Of a stretch of 45,830 bases of DNA, positions 17,047 through 25,181 are shown piece by piece. Positions within the stretch are counted from its first letter, which is position 1; each line of letters begins with the position of its first letter. This DNA is from Planctomycetota bacterium (lineage in GTDB: Bacteria; Planctomycetota; B15-G4; JADJEK01): the NCBI GenBank assembly GCA_016213895.1, contig JACQZJ010000123.1:46855-92684 (forward strand), written 5' to 3'. The translations under genes and the position numbers were made by a program. The notes beneath the pieces were generated by a model that was given only the letters and a program-made list of their open reading frames with translations, did not search any database and was not told where the DNA came from.

Positions 17047-19148
17047 GCCTCCGCGTCCGCGTTGCCCATCTGCTTCTCGAAGGCCTGGCGCACGAGGCCC
17101 ATGACGTAGGGCAGTTCGTCGGGCTTGCTCATGGCCACCTCCACGTCGCCGTTACCCCAGCGGCCGCGATTGGTCACGTCCGTGGCCAGGCCCCTGGGAT
17201 CGTGCAGCTCCTGGAAGTGCAGGTTCAGCGTGAGACGCAGGCGGCTCTTCTGCGGCACCACGTCCACGAAGTTGGTCTCGGCCTTGTAGGCGACGTAGAG
17301 CTTGAGGATGTCTTCGGTGACGCAGGGGTCGAGCGCCAGGACCTCCTTCCGAAACAACTCGAAGAGCGGTCGCATGGGACTGCTCTCGGCCAGGTAGATG
17401 TGGTCTTCGATGGTGTAGCCGGCGGGCCGGTCGGCCTTCCGCCGGTATGCCTCGATCACCTCGGCCGGCAGCGCGGGTGGCGCCCAGACGCTTGCGGCCT
17501 GCTCGGCAAGCCGCTTCGCGCGCGTCTGGATGGCGGCCTCGTCCCAGGTGTCGAGTGCACCGAGCCCCTCGTTGAGGCGCAGCGGACTCTGCTTGAAGCC
17601 GCCCGACATGTCGCGCTTCTCGGCGAAGGGCCGGTCGCTGTACTCGGCGTTGTAGCCGGTGAGCGTCAGGTTGCCGAGGGTGTGCAGCCACCTCTCCTGC
17701 ACACGCTGCCACTCTTGACCGAGCGCCTCGCGCCACTCCCTGGAGAGACTCTCGTTCTGCGGCAGGATGTGCTCGATGGTGTACTCGTCCACCGGCACGC
17801 GCTCCTTGCGGCCGTGGTTTTCGAGGCGCCGCAGCCAGTAGCTCCGGCGCGGGAAGTTGTAGAGGTCGCGCGCGCTCAGCTCGCGCTTGAACTCCTCGTC
17901 GCTCGGGAAGCGCCGGTAGGACGGCAGGGTCAGCAGATGCGCCTGGATGCTCTCGAAGTAGCGGCTCTTGTCGAGCGCGCGACCGAATGTGGCGAAGGTC
18001 TTGTTGAGCGAGTTGGTGGGGATGGCGCACACCGCCCTGCGGAACACGTAGGCCTCAGCCAGCCGCACGGCCTTGACGAAGTCGTCCTTCAGAAGGCGGC
18101 CCTGCACGTAGTCCCGGTACAGCTCCAGAAGGAAGGGGAACGCCACGTCCACCTTCATCTCGCGCAGGTCCCGGAAAGCCGCCGCCAGATCCCTGTCGGA
18201 CTCCGTGTCGAGCGCCATCGCACAGTAGTGGCCGGCGTAGGCGTGGATGTCGGCGACCAGAGAGTCGACGCCAGCCGCCACCACCTCGGGGGAGCGCGCG
18301 TGGATCTTGAAGGCCTCGTAGACGGCACGGACGTTGGGGATCTCTCCAGTCTTGAGCGTCAAGTAGTGGCGCATGAAGCCGTCGAAGTGCGTGCCGTAGG
18401 CCTCCTGGCCGAAATCGACCTCCATCGGCCGCCAGTGCTCCTCGTAGAGCCGCGTCTGCTGGCCGGGCTCCAGGCCCATCAGGATGAAGTTCCGAATCAG
18501 GTCGGCCTGGCTCAGCTCGCGGCCGGTGGAGTTCATGCTCTCGAAGATGAGCTGTGGGTTGTCCTGGTCGCGGCTGAGCGCGATGTCCACGATGACGAGC
18601 TTCGCGAGCCCCTGGCACACCGGCCTGAGATCCTGCCCGAGAGCGCGAACGTGCTCCTGGAAGTAGGCGAAGTTCTGGTTGATGCGCAGCGACGGCTCGG
18701 ATGGTTCCGGCTTCTGCTGCACCAAGGCGAGCAGGCTCTGCTTGTCCGTCTGCGTGAGCAGCAGCTTGAAGCCGCGCTCGCCGTCCTCCAGCGGGTTCAG
18801 GAGGTAGTAGCTGCGCAGCTTCTTGGCCGAGAAGCCGTCGACGGGCTCCCCCTCCCCCACGTGCCGCGCGAGCGCCTCGAGGATGAGCATCACGGTCGTC
18901 AGGCGCTGCTGGCCGTCGATGACGAGCAGCTTCGACTGGCTGGAGACCTGGTAGAGCCCCTTCTCGATGTAGACGATGGAGCCCACGAAGTGCGCCGCGA
19001 TGGCGTCGCTCTTGCCCGTGCGCAGGATGTCTTCCCAGAGCTGGCGGCACTCGCGCTCGGTCCAACTGTAGGTGCGCTGGTAGATCGGGATGGCGAACTG
19101 CGGCGACTTCTTGAGGAACTCGAGGAACTTGGCTTCGTTGGCCTTCAT
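17043..19148 (-). CDS. GmrSD-type restriction endonuclease (DUF262 + DUF1524 + DUF5655)
   Basis: 701 residues. The N-terminal DUF262 (ParB/Srx-like) domain has IPIYQRTYSW (20-29) and VIDGQQRLTT with DGQQR at 78-82, the nucleotide-binding/NTPase signature. DUF1524, an HNH-type nuclease, lies at about 455-520: TIEHILPQ (His about 460) followed by LGNLTLTGYNAEYSDRPFAEKR. The C-terminal about 110 residues (LYVAYKAETNFVDVVPQKSR, GRWGNGDVEV) match the DUF5655-type tail. Relatives such as GmrSD and BrxU are type IV enzymes cutting modified (glucosylated hydroxymethyl) phage DNA. Here the gene lies between hsdM and hsdS with 4-base overlaps on both sides, so one transcript may carry a type I and a type IV activity. 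Confidence 0.95.
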   Translation of the reverse strand: MKANEAKFLEFLKKSPQFAIPIYQRTYSWTERECRQLWEDILRTGKSDAIAAHFVGSIVYIEKGLYQVSSQSKLLVIDGQQRLTTVMLILEALARHVGEGEPVDGFSAKKLRSYYLLNPLEDGERGFKLLLTQTDKQSLLALVQQKPEPSEPSLRINQNFAYFQEHVRALGQDLRPVCQGLAKLVIVDIALSRDQDNPQLIFESMNSTGRELSQADLIRNFILMGLEPGQQTRLYEEHWRPMEVDFGQEAYGTHFDGFMRHYLTLKTGEIPNVRAVYEAFKIHARSPEVVAAGVDSLVADIHAYAGHYCAMALDTESDRDLAAAFRDLREMKVDVAFPFLLELYRDYVQGRLLKDDFVKAVRLAEAYVFRRAVCAIPTNSLNKTFATFGRALDKSRYFESIQAHLLTLPSYRRFPSDEEFKRELSARDLYNFPRRSYWLRRLENHGRKERVPVDEYTIEHILPQNESLSREWREALGQEWQRVQERWLHTLGNLTLTGYNAEYSDRPFAEKRDMSGGFKQSPLRLNEGLGALDTWDEAAIQTRAKRLAEQAASVWAPPALPAEVIEAYRRKADRPAGYTIEDHIYLAESSPMRPLFELFRKEVLALDPCVTEDILKLYVAYKAETNFVDVVPQKSRLRLTLNLHFQELHDPRGLATDVTNRGRWGNGDVEVAMSKPDELPYVMGLVRQAFEKQMGNADAEA

Positions 19149-21127
19149 GACGCGCCCCCTCCGATGATCTCGCCGAGCAGTCCCTCGGTCTCCTTCTCCA
19201 GCGCCAGGATGTCGGCGCGGATCGCCTCCAGAGTGCGCAGCGGCTGCGGCTTGTAGAAGTAGCGGGTGAAGCTGACCTCGTAGCCGATCTTGACGCCGTC
19301 CGGGACGTACCAGGCGTCGGCGGCGTGGGGCAGCACCTCGCGGCGCAAGAAGGCCTCGATGCCGCCCTCTTCCAACAGGGGCACCTGCTCGGTGTCCCGA
19401 AGCTCGGGGTCGGGCTCGTACTCGACCACGGCCGGCTTGCCCGCGAGGGTGACCGCGAAGAGTCCGCGGAGCGGGTCAGCGGCCGTCCCTCTCTTGTGGA
19501 CCCTCGTAATCACCGGCGATGCGTCGTCCGCCCGCTCGGCCGTCTCCTTGAGCGCCTTGATCTCCTTGGCCGCGTACGCGCGATCGGGGTCGATGCCCTT
19601 CAGGCGCAGCGGCCGCTCGACGGTCACCTTCCAGTAGCCGAACGCGGCGTTCGGGAAGATCTTCGACCGCTCGGACTCCTGGAAGGCGAGGAAGGTCTCG
19701 CAGATCCGCTCGATGTCCTCGTCCGACAGTTCGCAGTTCTTCTTGCCGAGGTTTTTGCGCAGGGGCCTGTACCACTGCGTGGCGTCGATGAGCTGCACGC
19801 GGCCCGCACGGTGCTGAGGCTTTCGGTTGCCCAGCACCCAGATGTAGGTCGCGTTGCCGGTGTTGTAGAACATGTTGAGCGGCAACGCGACGATGGCCTC
19901 GAGCCAGTCATTCTCGATGATCCAGCGCCGAATGTTGCTCTCGCCTTGGCCGGCGTCCCCGGTGAAAAGCGAGCTGCCGTTGTGCACTTCGGCGATGCGG
20001 CTGCCGAGCTTCGTGCCCGACTTCATCTTCGAGAGCATGTTGGCCAGGAAGAGCATCTGCCCGTCGCTCGAGCGCGTCACCAGCGAGTACTCGGAGTCGG
20101 CCGCGTGTTCGATGACGAAGCGCGGGTCCTTGATCTCGCCCTTGCCGCCCATGCGCTCGAGGTCGCTCTTCCAGCTCTTGCCGTACGGCGGATTGCTGAG
20201 CATGAAGTCGAACTCGCGCGAGGGAAACGCGTCGTTGGCGAGCGTCGAGTGCTCCGGCCCGCCGACGATGTTGTCCGCTGCGTCGCCCTCGCCCTTCAGC
20301 AGGAGGTCCGCCTTGCAGATGGCGTAGGTCTCGGCGTTGATCTCCTGGCCGTAGAGGTGAGTCGCGACCTGCTTGCCGTGCGCCGCGGCGACTTCCCGCA
20401 GGGTCCCCTCGGCGACGGTCAGCATGCCGCCCGTCCCGCAGGCGCCGTCGTACAGGAGGTACGTGCCCGAGTCGATCTCGTCCGCCACGGGCAGGAAGAT
20501 CAGCTTCGCCATGACCTTCACGGCGTCGCGCGGCGTCCAGTGCTCGCCCGCCTCCTCGTTGTTCTCCTCGTTGAAACGCCGGACGAGCTCCTCGAACACG
20601 GTGCCCATGCCGTGGTTGTCGAGACCGGGGTGCCTCAGCGAGCCGTCGCCGTTCAAGACCGGATTCGGGCTGAGGTTGATGTCCGGCGAGAGCAGCTTGC
20701 CGATCAGCGTGCCCAGCGCGTCGGCCTTGGAGAGCCGCGGGATCTGATTGCGGAACTCGAACTTCTCCAGGATGTCCTGAACGTTGGGTGAGAACCCGTC
20801 CAGATAGGCCTCGAAGTCAGCCTTGAGCTGCTGCTGGCTGGCGCGCGCCTTGAGATCGCGCAGCGTGAACTCGGAGGTGTTGTAGAACGCCTGCACCGCC
20901 GCCCCCCGCAGGGCCTGGTCCTGATGGACGATCCCAGCCTTGTCGAGCGAGGCCTTCATTTCGAGAACGGCCCGCTTGCTCGACTCCAGCACCGCGTCCA
21001 GGCGCCGCAGCACGGTCATCGGCAGGATGACGTCCCGGTACTTGCCGCGCACGTACAGGTCCCGCAGGACATCGTCCGCGATGCCCCAGATGAAGTTCGC
21101 GACCCAGTTCAGTTGCCCCTGTTCCAT
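19145..21127 (-). CDS. hsdM: Type I restriction-modification DNA methyltransferase subunit
   Basis: 660 residues, with an N-terminal helical domain (LNWVANFIWGIADDVLRD). The adenine-N6 methyltransferase core has SAM motif I DGACGTGG (227-234) and catalytic motif IV NPPY (312-315). The C-terminal part, with LEAIRADILALEKETEGLLG, is a coiled helix that probably contacts HsdS. It protects host sites and forms the M2S core onto which HsdR docks. ATG 21127 is preceded by GCGGAG and lies 22 bases beyond the end of the attC-like site. First gene of the hsd operon proper, though it may be read through from the AlbA_2 promoter at about 23 kb. Confidence 0.97.
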   Translation of the reverse strand: MEQGQLNWVANFIWGIADDVLRDLYVRGKYRDVILPMTVLRRLDAVLESSKRAVLEMKASLDKAGIVHQDQALRGAAVQAFYNTSEFTLRDLKARASQQQLKADFEAYLDGFSPNVQDILEKFEFRNQIPRLSKADALGTLIGKLLSPDINLSPNPVLNGDGSLRHPGLDNHGMGTVFEELVRRFNEENNEEAGEHWTPRDAVKVMAKLIFLPVADEIDSGTYLLYDGACGTGGMLTVAEGTLREVAAAHGKQVATHLYGQEINAETYAICKADLLLKGEGDAADNIVGGPEHSTLANDAFPSREFDFMLSNPPYGKSWKSDLERMGGKGEIKDPRFVIEHAADSEYSLVTRSSDGQMLFLANMLSKMKSGTKLGSRIAEVHNGSSLFTGDAGQGESNIRRWIIENDWLEAIVALPLNMFYNTGNATYIWVLGNRKPQHRAGRVQLIDATQWYRPLRKNLGKKNCELSDEDIERICETFLAFQESERSKIFPNAAFGYWKVTVERPLRLKGIDPDRAYAAKEIKALKETAERADDASPVITRVHKRGTAADPLRGLFAVTLAGKPAVVEYEPDPELRDTEQVPLLEEGGIEAFLRREVLPHAADAWYVPDGVKIGYEVSFTRYFYKPQPLRTLEAIRADILALEKETEGLLGEIIGGGAS

Positions 21128-21149
21128 GTCACTCCGCGTTCATCGGGAG

Positions 21150-21213
21150 GCCTAACGCTCGGCATCAGCGCCGGCGAGCCTTGCGAGCCGCCGGCGGCAT
21201 GCTCTTGTTCGGC
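21150..21213 (-). other. Integron attC-like recombination site
   Basis: In the sense of the DUF2442 gene the 64-base element begins GCCGAAC (21213-21207) and ends GTTAGGC (21156-21150). The latter is a perfect GTTRRRY core, the former a near match to RYYYAAC. Between them lie imperfect arms, CATGCCGCCGGCG and CGCCGGCGCTGATG, around a short loop, with an extra unpaired base on one arm, as attC hairpins have. It overlaps the 3' end of the DUF2442 gene, exactly where a cassette gene should meet its attC. Confidence 0.65.
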
Positions 21214-21515
21214 GCGTCCGTGGGCCCGGTGGGCTCCCTCAATACCGTCTGCGCTCCAGACCACCGCCGCGGTGCCGGAGTGCCGTAGAGCATGCCTTCC
21301 ACGCTGATATCCTCATCCACGTCCGGCCAGTGGATTCCCTGCCCGGTTCCGATGATCCGGAACTTCGCGCGCTGCGCCGGCCTCGCCTCTGAAAGACGCC
21401 ATGACCATGCCAGCGGCACGCCTATGACCCGGCCGTCGACCAGGCGGGCGATGATCTGGTCCCGTGTGACACGCACCTCCTGAATCCGTGGGTCGCTACT
21501 TGCCGCAGTGCTCAC
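21165..21515 (-). CDS. DUF2442-domain protein (probable integron cassette gene)
   Basis: 116 residues from a GTG start. The DUF2442 core is plain: TRDQIIARLVDGRVIGVPLA, a W-x-L helix (SWRLSEA) and GIHWPDVDEDISVEGML. After about residue 90 a basic, Pro-rich tail is encoded by DNA that forms one arm of the attC-like site. DUF2442 proteins are small, often paired with DUF4160 in toxin-antitoxin-like loci and common in integron cassette arrays; the molecular function is unsettled. No DUF4160 partner is present here. Confidence 0.85.
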   Translation of the reverse strand: MSTAASSDPRIQEVRVTRDQIIARLVDGRVIGVPLAWSWRLSEARPAQRAKFRIIGTGQGIHWPDVDEDISVEGMLYGTPAPRRWSGAQTVLREPTGPTDAPNKSMPPAARKARRR

Positions 21516-21621
21516 GCCATGCCCCCTCTTTCTGCTGCATGCCTGCGACTGCGGCTTCCAGCTCGCGCAGCGTCTCCGGATGGGTGCGGCGCCGCGCCAA
21601 CTCCGCCCTGACCTCGGTCAC
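21496..21621 (-). CDS. Possible 41-residue ORF upstream of and overlapping the DUF2442 gene
   Basis: Starting at a GTG near 21621, the minus strand encodes VTEVRAELARRRTHPETLRE, LEAAVAGMQQKEG and a short AWREHCGK tail, stopping just inside the DUF2442 gene. It is a compact, charged helical peptide. Upstream, another frame reads DPLRTDAPALRVLERAG, which would join this one after a single-base shift in a G/C run. It may therefore be the tail of a frameshifted older gene of about 65 residues. No family is recognised. Confidence 0.35.
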   Translation of the reverse strand: MTEVRAELARRRTHPETLRELEAAVAGMQQKEGAWREHCGK

Positions 21622-21687
21622 ATGGTCCGCCTTCTTGGCCCCGCACGCTCCAGCACGCGCAGCGCCGGTGCATCCGTGCGCAGCGGA

Positions 21688-22950
21688 TCACGATGTCTCC
21701 TCCCGGCCCTCATGCGGCGACGGCTTCGCCCAGATGGTGAGGCGCAGTTCCTCGCCGAACGGCTCGTACACGGGCCGGCGGCCCGCGTGCGCCTCGCTCC
21801 CTTCCAGGATGCGGCGTACTCCCTCCCCGCGGGACTCGAGAAACGCCCTGCCCGTGCGCAGGCTTCTCATGCGCGAGAGGAAGCTCACCAGGAGCTGGTT
21901 CTGCGTGAACACGCGGAAGGGCATGGTCTCGATGGTGAGGGTGTTCGGCAGCGCACCCGGGCTGTAGAGCTCCAGCCGATCGGCGAACAGGCACAGCCGG
22001 ATCTTCGCGCCCGCCATCGAGTAGTCGCGGTGTGCGACCGCGTTCACGATCGCTTCGTGGACGGCATCGAGGTCGTACTGGGGGAAGTCCTCGCGGCCCG
22101 CGTACTTGCGCGTGGGCTTCAACATGAAGCGAGCGACGAACGCCGTGGCGTCGTCGATCTGGGCATCGACCCGGCCCTCGAGCTGCGCCTCGTGCACCAG
22201 GTCGTCGGACGTGAGATCGCGGCCACGATAGACCGCTGCCTCGACATACGCCGCTGGCAGGTGGACTCTCGGCGCCTTGCCGAACGCCAGCAGGCCAGCG
22301 ACCGTGGGGCGCAGCACGCCGTCGTCGTCGCCCGTCGCGACGACGCGCGTGTTCCGCAGCAGGTCGGCCCACGGTATCGCCCTCGCCCCGTCAGCGAAGA
22401 AGCTCTCGAGCCGCGCGCGGTCCAGGTCGTCCTGCGTGGCCGCAGGCACGCGTTGCTCGTCGAAGACGAACGCGCGGCCGCGCTCCTGGAAGAGCCGCGC
22501 CAGCGCCGCCCCTTTCAAGAGCTGCTTGGTCGACCCGACGCGCACGTGATGGCGCCCCGCACTGGTGCCATGCACGTACAGGCCTCGGCGAATCTCGACC
22601 AGGAGCACCACGACCTCGGGACCATCGGGTCCTGGCAGACGTACTCTTCGGAGGATCGGACGGATCGGCGGGTCGCAGTTGTTGCTTGCGACGTTGATCA
22701 CCCAGGTCTCGACGTCGGCGACGCGCGCGCCGGGAAGCCCACGGACGGCGCCCGTATCATCCACGCCAAGGAAGATCACCCCTCCCTCGGCGTTGGCGAA
22801 GGCGACCATCTCGCCGGCCATGTCTTCCGTGTTGGGAGAGCGGACGCCGCGATTCCCGAGCAGGACTTGCATGAACTCGGCCCGGCCATCCTCCCCGGCT
22901 TCGAGCTGCCTGCGGATCTCGTCAAGCGTGTCGAAGATCGTCGCCGGCAT
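21688..22950 (-). CDS. AlbA_2/RecG-like ATP-binding protein
   Basis: 420 residues from ATG 22950; the longer frame to 23001 would overlap the promoter boxes and is not used. The N-terminal AlbA_2 domain has MAGEMVAFANAEGGVIFLGV and HHVRVGSTKQLL. The C-terminal GHKL-like module has AVHEAIVNAVAHRDYSM and CLFADRLELYSPGALPNTL. These proteins are annotated as putative DNA-binding or transcriptional regulators, and many are defence-associated. It has a good promoter and is the first gene of the minus-strand defence island, with the DUF2442 gene and hsdM downstream in the same direction. A degraded copy of the same module lies at 6760-6980. Confidence 0.92.
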   Translation of the reverse strand: MPATIFDTLDEIRRQLEAGEDGRAEFMQVLLGNRGVRSPNTEDMAGEMVAFANAEGGVIFLGVDDTGAVRGLPGARVADVETWVINVASNNCDPPIRPILRRVRLPGPDGPEVVVLLVEIRRGLYVHGTSAGRHHVRVGSTKQLLKGAALARLFQERGRAFVFDEQRVPAATQDDLDRARLESFFADGARAIPWADLLRNTRVVATGDDDGVLRPTVAGLLAFGKAPRVHLPAAYVEAAVYRGRDLTSDDLVHEAQLEGRVDAQIDDATAFVARFMLKPTRKYAGREDFPQYDLDAVHEAIVNAVAHRDYSMAGAKIRLCLFADRLELYSPGALPNTLTIETMPFRVFTQNQLLVSFLSRMRSLRTGRAFLESRGEGVRRILEGSEAHAGRRPVYEPFGEELRLTIWAKPSPHEGREETS

Positions 22951-22972
22951 GGCAATCCCCAGGGTCAACGCG

Positions 22973-23001
22973 AGTTTATCGACGAGAAGCGAGACGAACA
23001 A
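22973..23001 (-). promoter_or_regulatory. Promoter at the head of the defence island
   Basis: On the minus strand TTGTTC (22996-23001) and TAAACT (22973-22978) are separated by 17 bases. Transcription would start near 22966, giving a leader of about 16 bases to the ATG at 22950. Confidence 0.5.
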
Positions 23002-23016
23002 CCGTTGCGGCCCCGC

Positions 23017-24408
23017 TCACGCCGGCGCGAAGGTCTCGAGGATGCGGTCGATGACGTGCGGCGGGAAGACGCCGCCCTCCTCGAAGACCGCGCGCTTGGC
23101 GCGGAGGGAGGAGGCGATCTCGGGCATGCTCGAGGGGACACGCGCGGCCGCGTCGCGGCGCTTGCCCGGAGAGGCGGCGAGGGTGCGCTCGAGCAGGCTG
23201 TCGAGATCCGGGAGCGAGCGGCCGAAGAGCATAGCCTGGGCCACGGCCGCGAGCAGCAGGTGGGAGTGGGCCGATCCATCCGGCAGGCGGAACTCGACGG
23301 TCGGCGGCGAGACCGGCTCGCCGTGCTCGTCGCGCGCCACCACCGGCAGGCGCACCAGCGCCTTCCTGTCGAATTCGCCCCAACACACCGAGTTCGGCGC
23401 CTCCTTGGCCTGCGAAAGCCTGAGGAACGACCCCTCGCTGCGGTTGCCGAAGGCCATGAGCGCGTCGCCGAGCGACACCAATCCGCCGATCAGCCAGCGC
23501 GCCGGCTCGTGCAGCTCGCCCGAAGGAGCGCGGCCCCCGAGGTGCTCGCCGTTTTGCATGGGCGAGAAGTGGAAGTGCATGCCGCTCCCCGCGTGCCCCT
23601 TGCGGATGATCGGGTCGAAGCTGCTGAGCATGCCCTTGCTGTGCGCCAGGTTCCGGAGGACCCACTGCGTCTGCGCGATGGCCTCGGCCGCCTCGGGCAG
23701 CGGCGACAGGCTCAGCTCGATCTCGTGCTGCTCCCAGATGCGGTCGTCGTCCTTGCTCGCCTCGATGTAGCCCACTTCGCTGTGGCCGTACTTCATGGGC
23801 ACGCCCATGCCGCCGAGGATCGCCATGGCCTCGCGCCGCAGCGCCTCGCCGAAGACGAACGGCGCCGTGGCGTGGTAGCCGCGGTCATCCGCGCCGTAGA
23901 TGTCGCTCTCCTGCTTGTGCTTGGCGAGGAAGTACTCCAGCTCCCCGAGGGCGGCGAGCTCGAGGCCGGTCTCGCGGCGCACGCGCTCGAAGGCGCGCCG
24001 CACGATCGTGTCCGGCGACTCCGGCAGCGGCTGGTTGTCGCGGCCGGCGTGCGAGCACATCACCGCCAGGCCAGGGAGCGGCGAGAAGGGATCGAGGAAG
24101 GCGCTCGCCAGGCGCGGCCGCAGGAGGATGTCGGACGCCTCGCTCTGGATGCCCATGCCGCGGAACACGCTCGAGCCGTCGGCGCGCTCCCCGCCGCGCA
24201 GGATGTCCGCGAGGTGGCGCCGGCTCCGCGGCGCGAAGTCGAGCGTCTTGAGCCAGCCGTCTCCGCCCACGTGCATGAGGCTGAGGAGCCGGATCCCGCG
24301 GTCGCTGACCACGGCGATCAGGTCGTCCACGGTCCACTCGGAGGAGGGCTTCCCGATCAAGCGCTCGAGCTGATCGGCCGGGAGGAAGGCTCTGGCGTTT
24401 TGCTGCAT
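23017..24408 (-). CDS. Glutamine synthetase-family enzyme
   Basis: 463 residues from ATG 24408 (MQQNARAFLPADQ); a frame open far upstream is not coding there. The N-terminal beta-grasp part includes LMHVGGDGWLKTLDFAPRS. The catalytic domain has a metal-site Glu in GELEYFLAKH, KYGHSEVGYIEASKDD, the QHEIE block, the GSGMHFHFSP signature (His-binding loop) and EFRLPDGSAHSHLLLA with the conserved Arg near the end. It is divergent from canonical GlnA: NGSGMH is replaced by GHAGSGMH, and the adenylylation-site region is not evident. It could make glutamine or be a gamma-glutamyl amide ligase. It is transcribed divergently from the ECF sigma factor. Confidence 0.88.
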   Translation of the reverse strand: MQQNARAFLPADQLERLIGKPSSEWTVDDLIAVVSDRGIRLLSLMHVGGDGWLKTLDFAPRSRRHLADILRGGERADGSSVFRGMGIQSEASDILLRPRLASAFLDPFSPLPGLAVMCSHAGRDNQPLPESPDTIVRRAFERVRRETGLELAALGELEYFLAKHKQESDIYGADDRGYHATAPFVFGEALRREAMAILGGMGVPMKYGHSEVGYIEASKDDDRIWEQHEIELSLSPLPEAAEAIAQTQWVLRNLAHSKGMLSSFDPIIRKGHAGSGMHFHFSPMQNGEHLGGRAPSGELHEPARWLIGGLVSLGDALMAFGNRSEGSFLRLSQAKEAPNSVCWGEFDRKALVRLPVVARDEHGEPVSPPTVEFRLPDGSAHSHLLLAAVAQAMLFGRSLPDLDSLLERTLAASPGKRRDAAARVPSSMPEIASSLRAKRAVFEEGGVFPPHVIDRILETFAPA

Positions 24409-24430
24409 GGGCCGCTCGTTGGAGGCGCGG

Positions 24431-24482
24431 AGTATAGCACGCTGCCTCCCGGGAAGGCCGGCGGCGCGCGCGGCGCTATAGT
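24431..24482. promoter_or_regulatory. Divergent promoter region between the glutamine synthetase-like and ECF sigma genes
   Basis: The 150-base gap holds a TATACT box on the minus strand (24431-24436) facing the glutamine synthetase-like gene and a TATAGT box on the plus strand (24477-24482) facing the sigma factor. The matching -35 boxes are weak in this GC-rich spacer. Confidence 0.4.
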
Positions 24483-24558
24483 GGAGCCGCGCGCGACAGC
24501 GGCGATTTTTCGCGGAGCGCGGAGGCGAGAAAGGCGCTTGAGTCGGCGGAGGACACGC

Positions 24559-25173
24559 ATGGATGGCGCCGAACCCGACCGGGAGGACGACCTCATCGCC
24601 CGCGCCAGGCTGCGCGACGATGCCGCCCTCTCCCGCCTGATGGAGGCTCACAAGGACCGCCTGCTGGAGTCGATCCGCGCGGAACTCGGCGAGCGCGTGC
24701 GCCTGCGCCTCGAGTCCCAGGACGTCATGCAGCAGGTCTACCTCGACGCCCTGGCCAGCATCGACCAGTTCGTGGAGCGCGGCGACGACGCCTTCTTCCG
24801 CTGGCTGCGCCGCATCGCCGTGAACCGCATCTGCGACGCGGGCCGCCGCGCCTTCCAGACGGAGAAGCGCGGCAAGGAGGTGCGCGCGGCGGACGTGCCG
24901 CTCGACGCGTCCATCGAGCACCTCTTCGACGAGCTGGCCGGCTCGCTCACCAGTCCGAGCGGAGCGGCCGACCGCGCCGACCGCATCCGCCTGCTGCGCG
25001 GGGCCCTCGACCAGCTCGGCGAGGATCAGCACGAGGTCATCCGCCTGCGCTACCTCTGCCAGCTCAGCGTGCCCGAGACCGCGGCCAAGATGGACCGCTC
25101 CGAGCGGGCGATCCGCAGCCTGTGCGTGCGCGCCCTGATCCGCCTGCGCGAGATCCTCGGCGACGCGCTTTAG
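24559..25173 (+). CDS. ECF-type RNA polymerase sigma factor
   Basis: 204 residues; ATG 24559 is preceded by GGAGGA at seven bases. Region 2 runs about 8-95: ARLRDDAALSRLMEAHKDRL, LESQDVMQQVYLDALASIDQ and FFRWLRRIAVNRICDAGRR. Region 4 covers about 145-204: DQLGEDQHEVIRLRYLC, then LSVPETAAKM and SERAIRSLCVRALIRLREIL, a helix-turn-helix for the -35 box. No anti-sigma factor gene is adjacent; the next gene on the plus strand is unrelated and the downstream gene is convergent eight bases away. Sequence style fits the large, RpoE-like ECF groups of planctomycetes, many of which are linked to Ser/Thr kinases. Confidence 0.95.
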   Translation: MDGAEPDREDDLIARARLRDDAALSRLMEAHKDRLLESIRAELGERVRLRLESQDVMQQVYLDALASIDQFVERGDDAFFRWLRRIAVNRICDAGRRAFQTEKRGKEVRAADVPLDASIEHLFDELAGSLTSPSGAADRADRIRLLRGALDQLGEDQHEVIRLRYLCQLSVPETAAKMDRSERAIRSLCVRALIRLREILGDAL

Positions 25174-25181
25174 CCCCGCGC

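Noticed and set aside
17202-20791. Two long plus-strand ORFs (684 and 488 codons) opposite gmrSD and hsdM
   Set aside because: Shadow frames of confirmed minus-strand genes, without motifs.
21508-24558. A 1221-codon plus-strand ORF ending in the sigma factor
   Set aside because: Only the last 204 codons (from ATG 24559, with a ribosome-binding site) are the ECF sigma factor. The rest is antisense to the AlbA_2 and glutamine synthetase-like genes.
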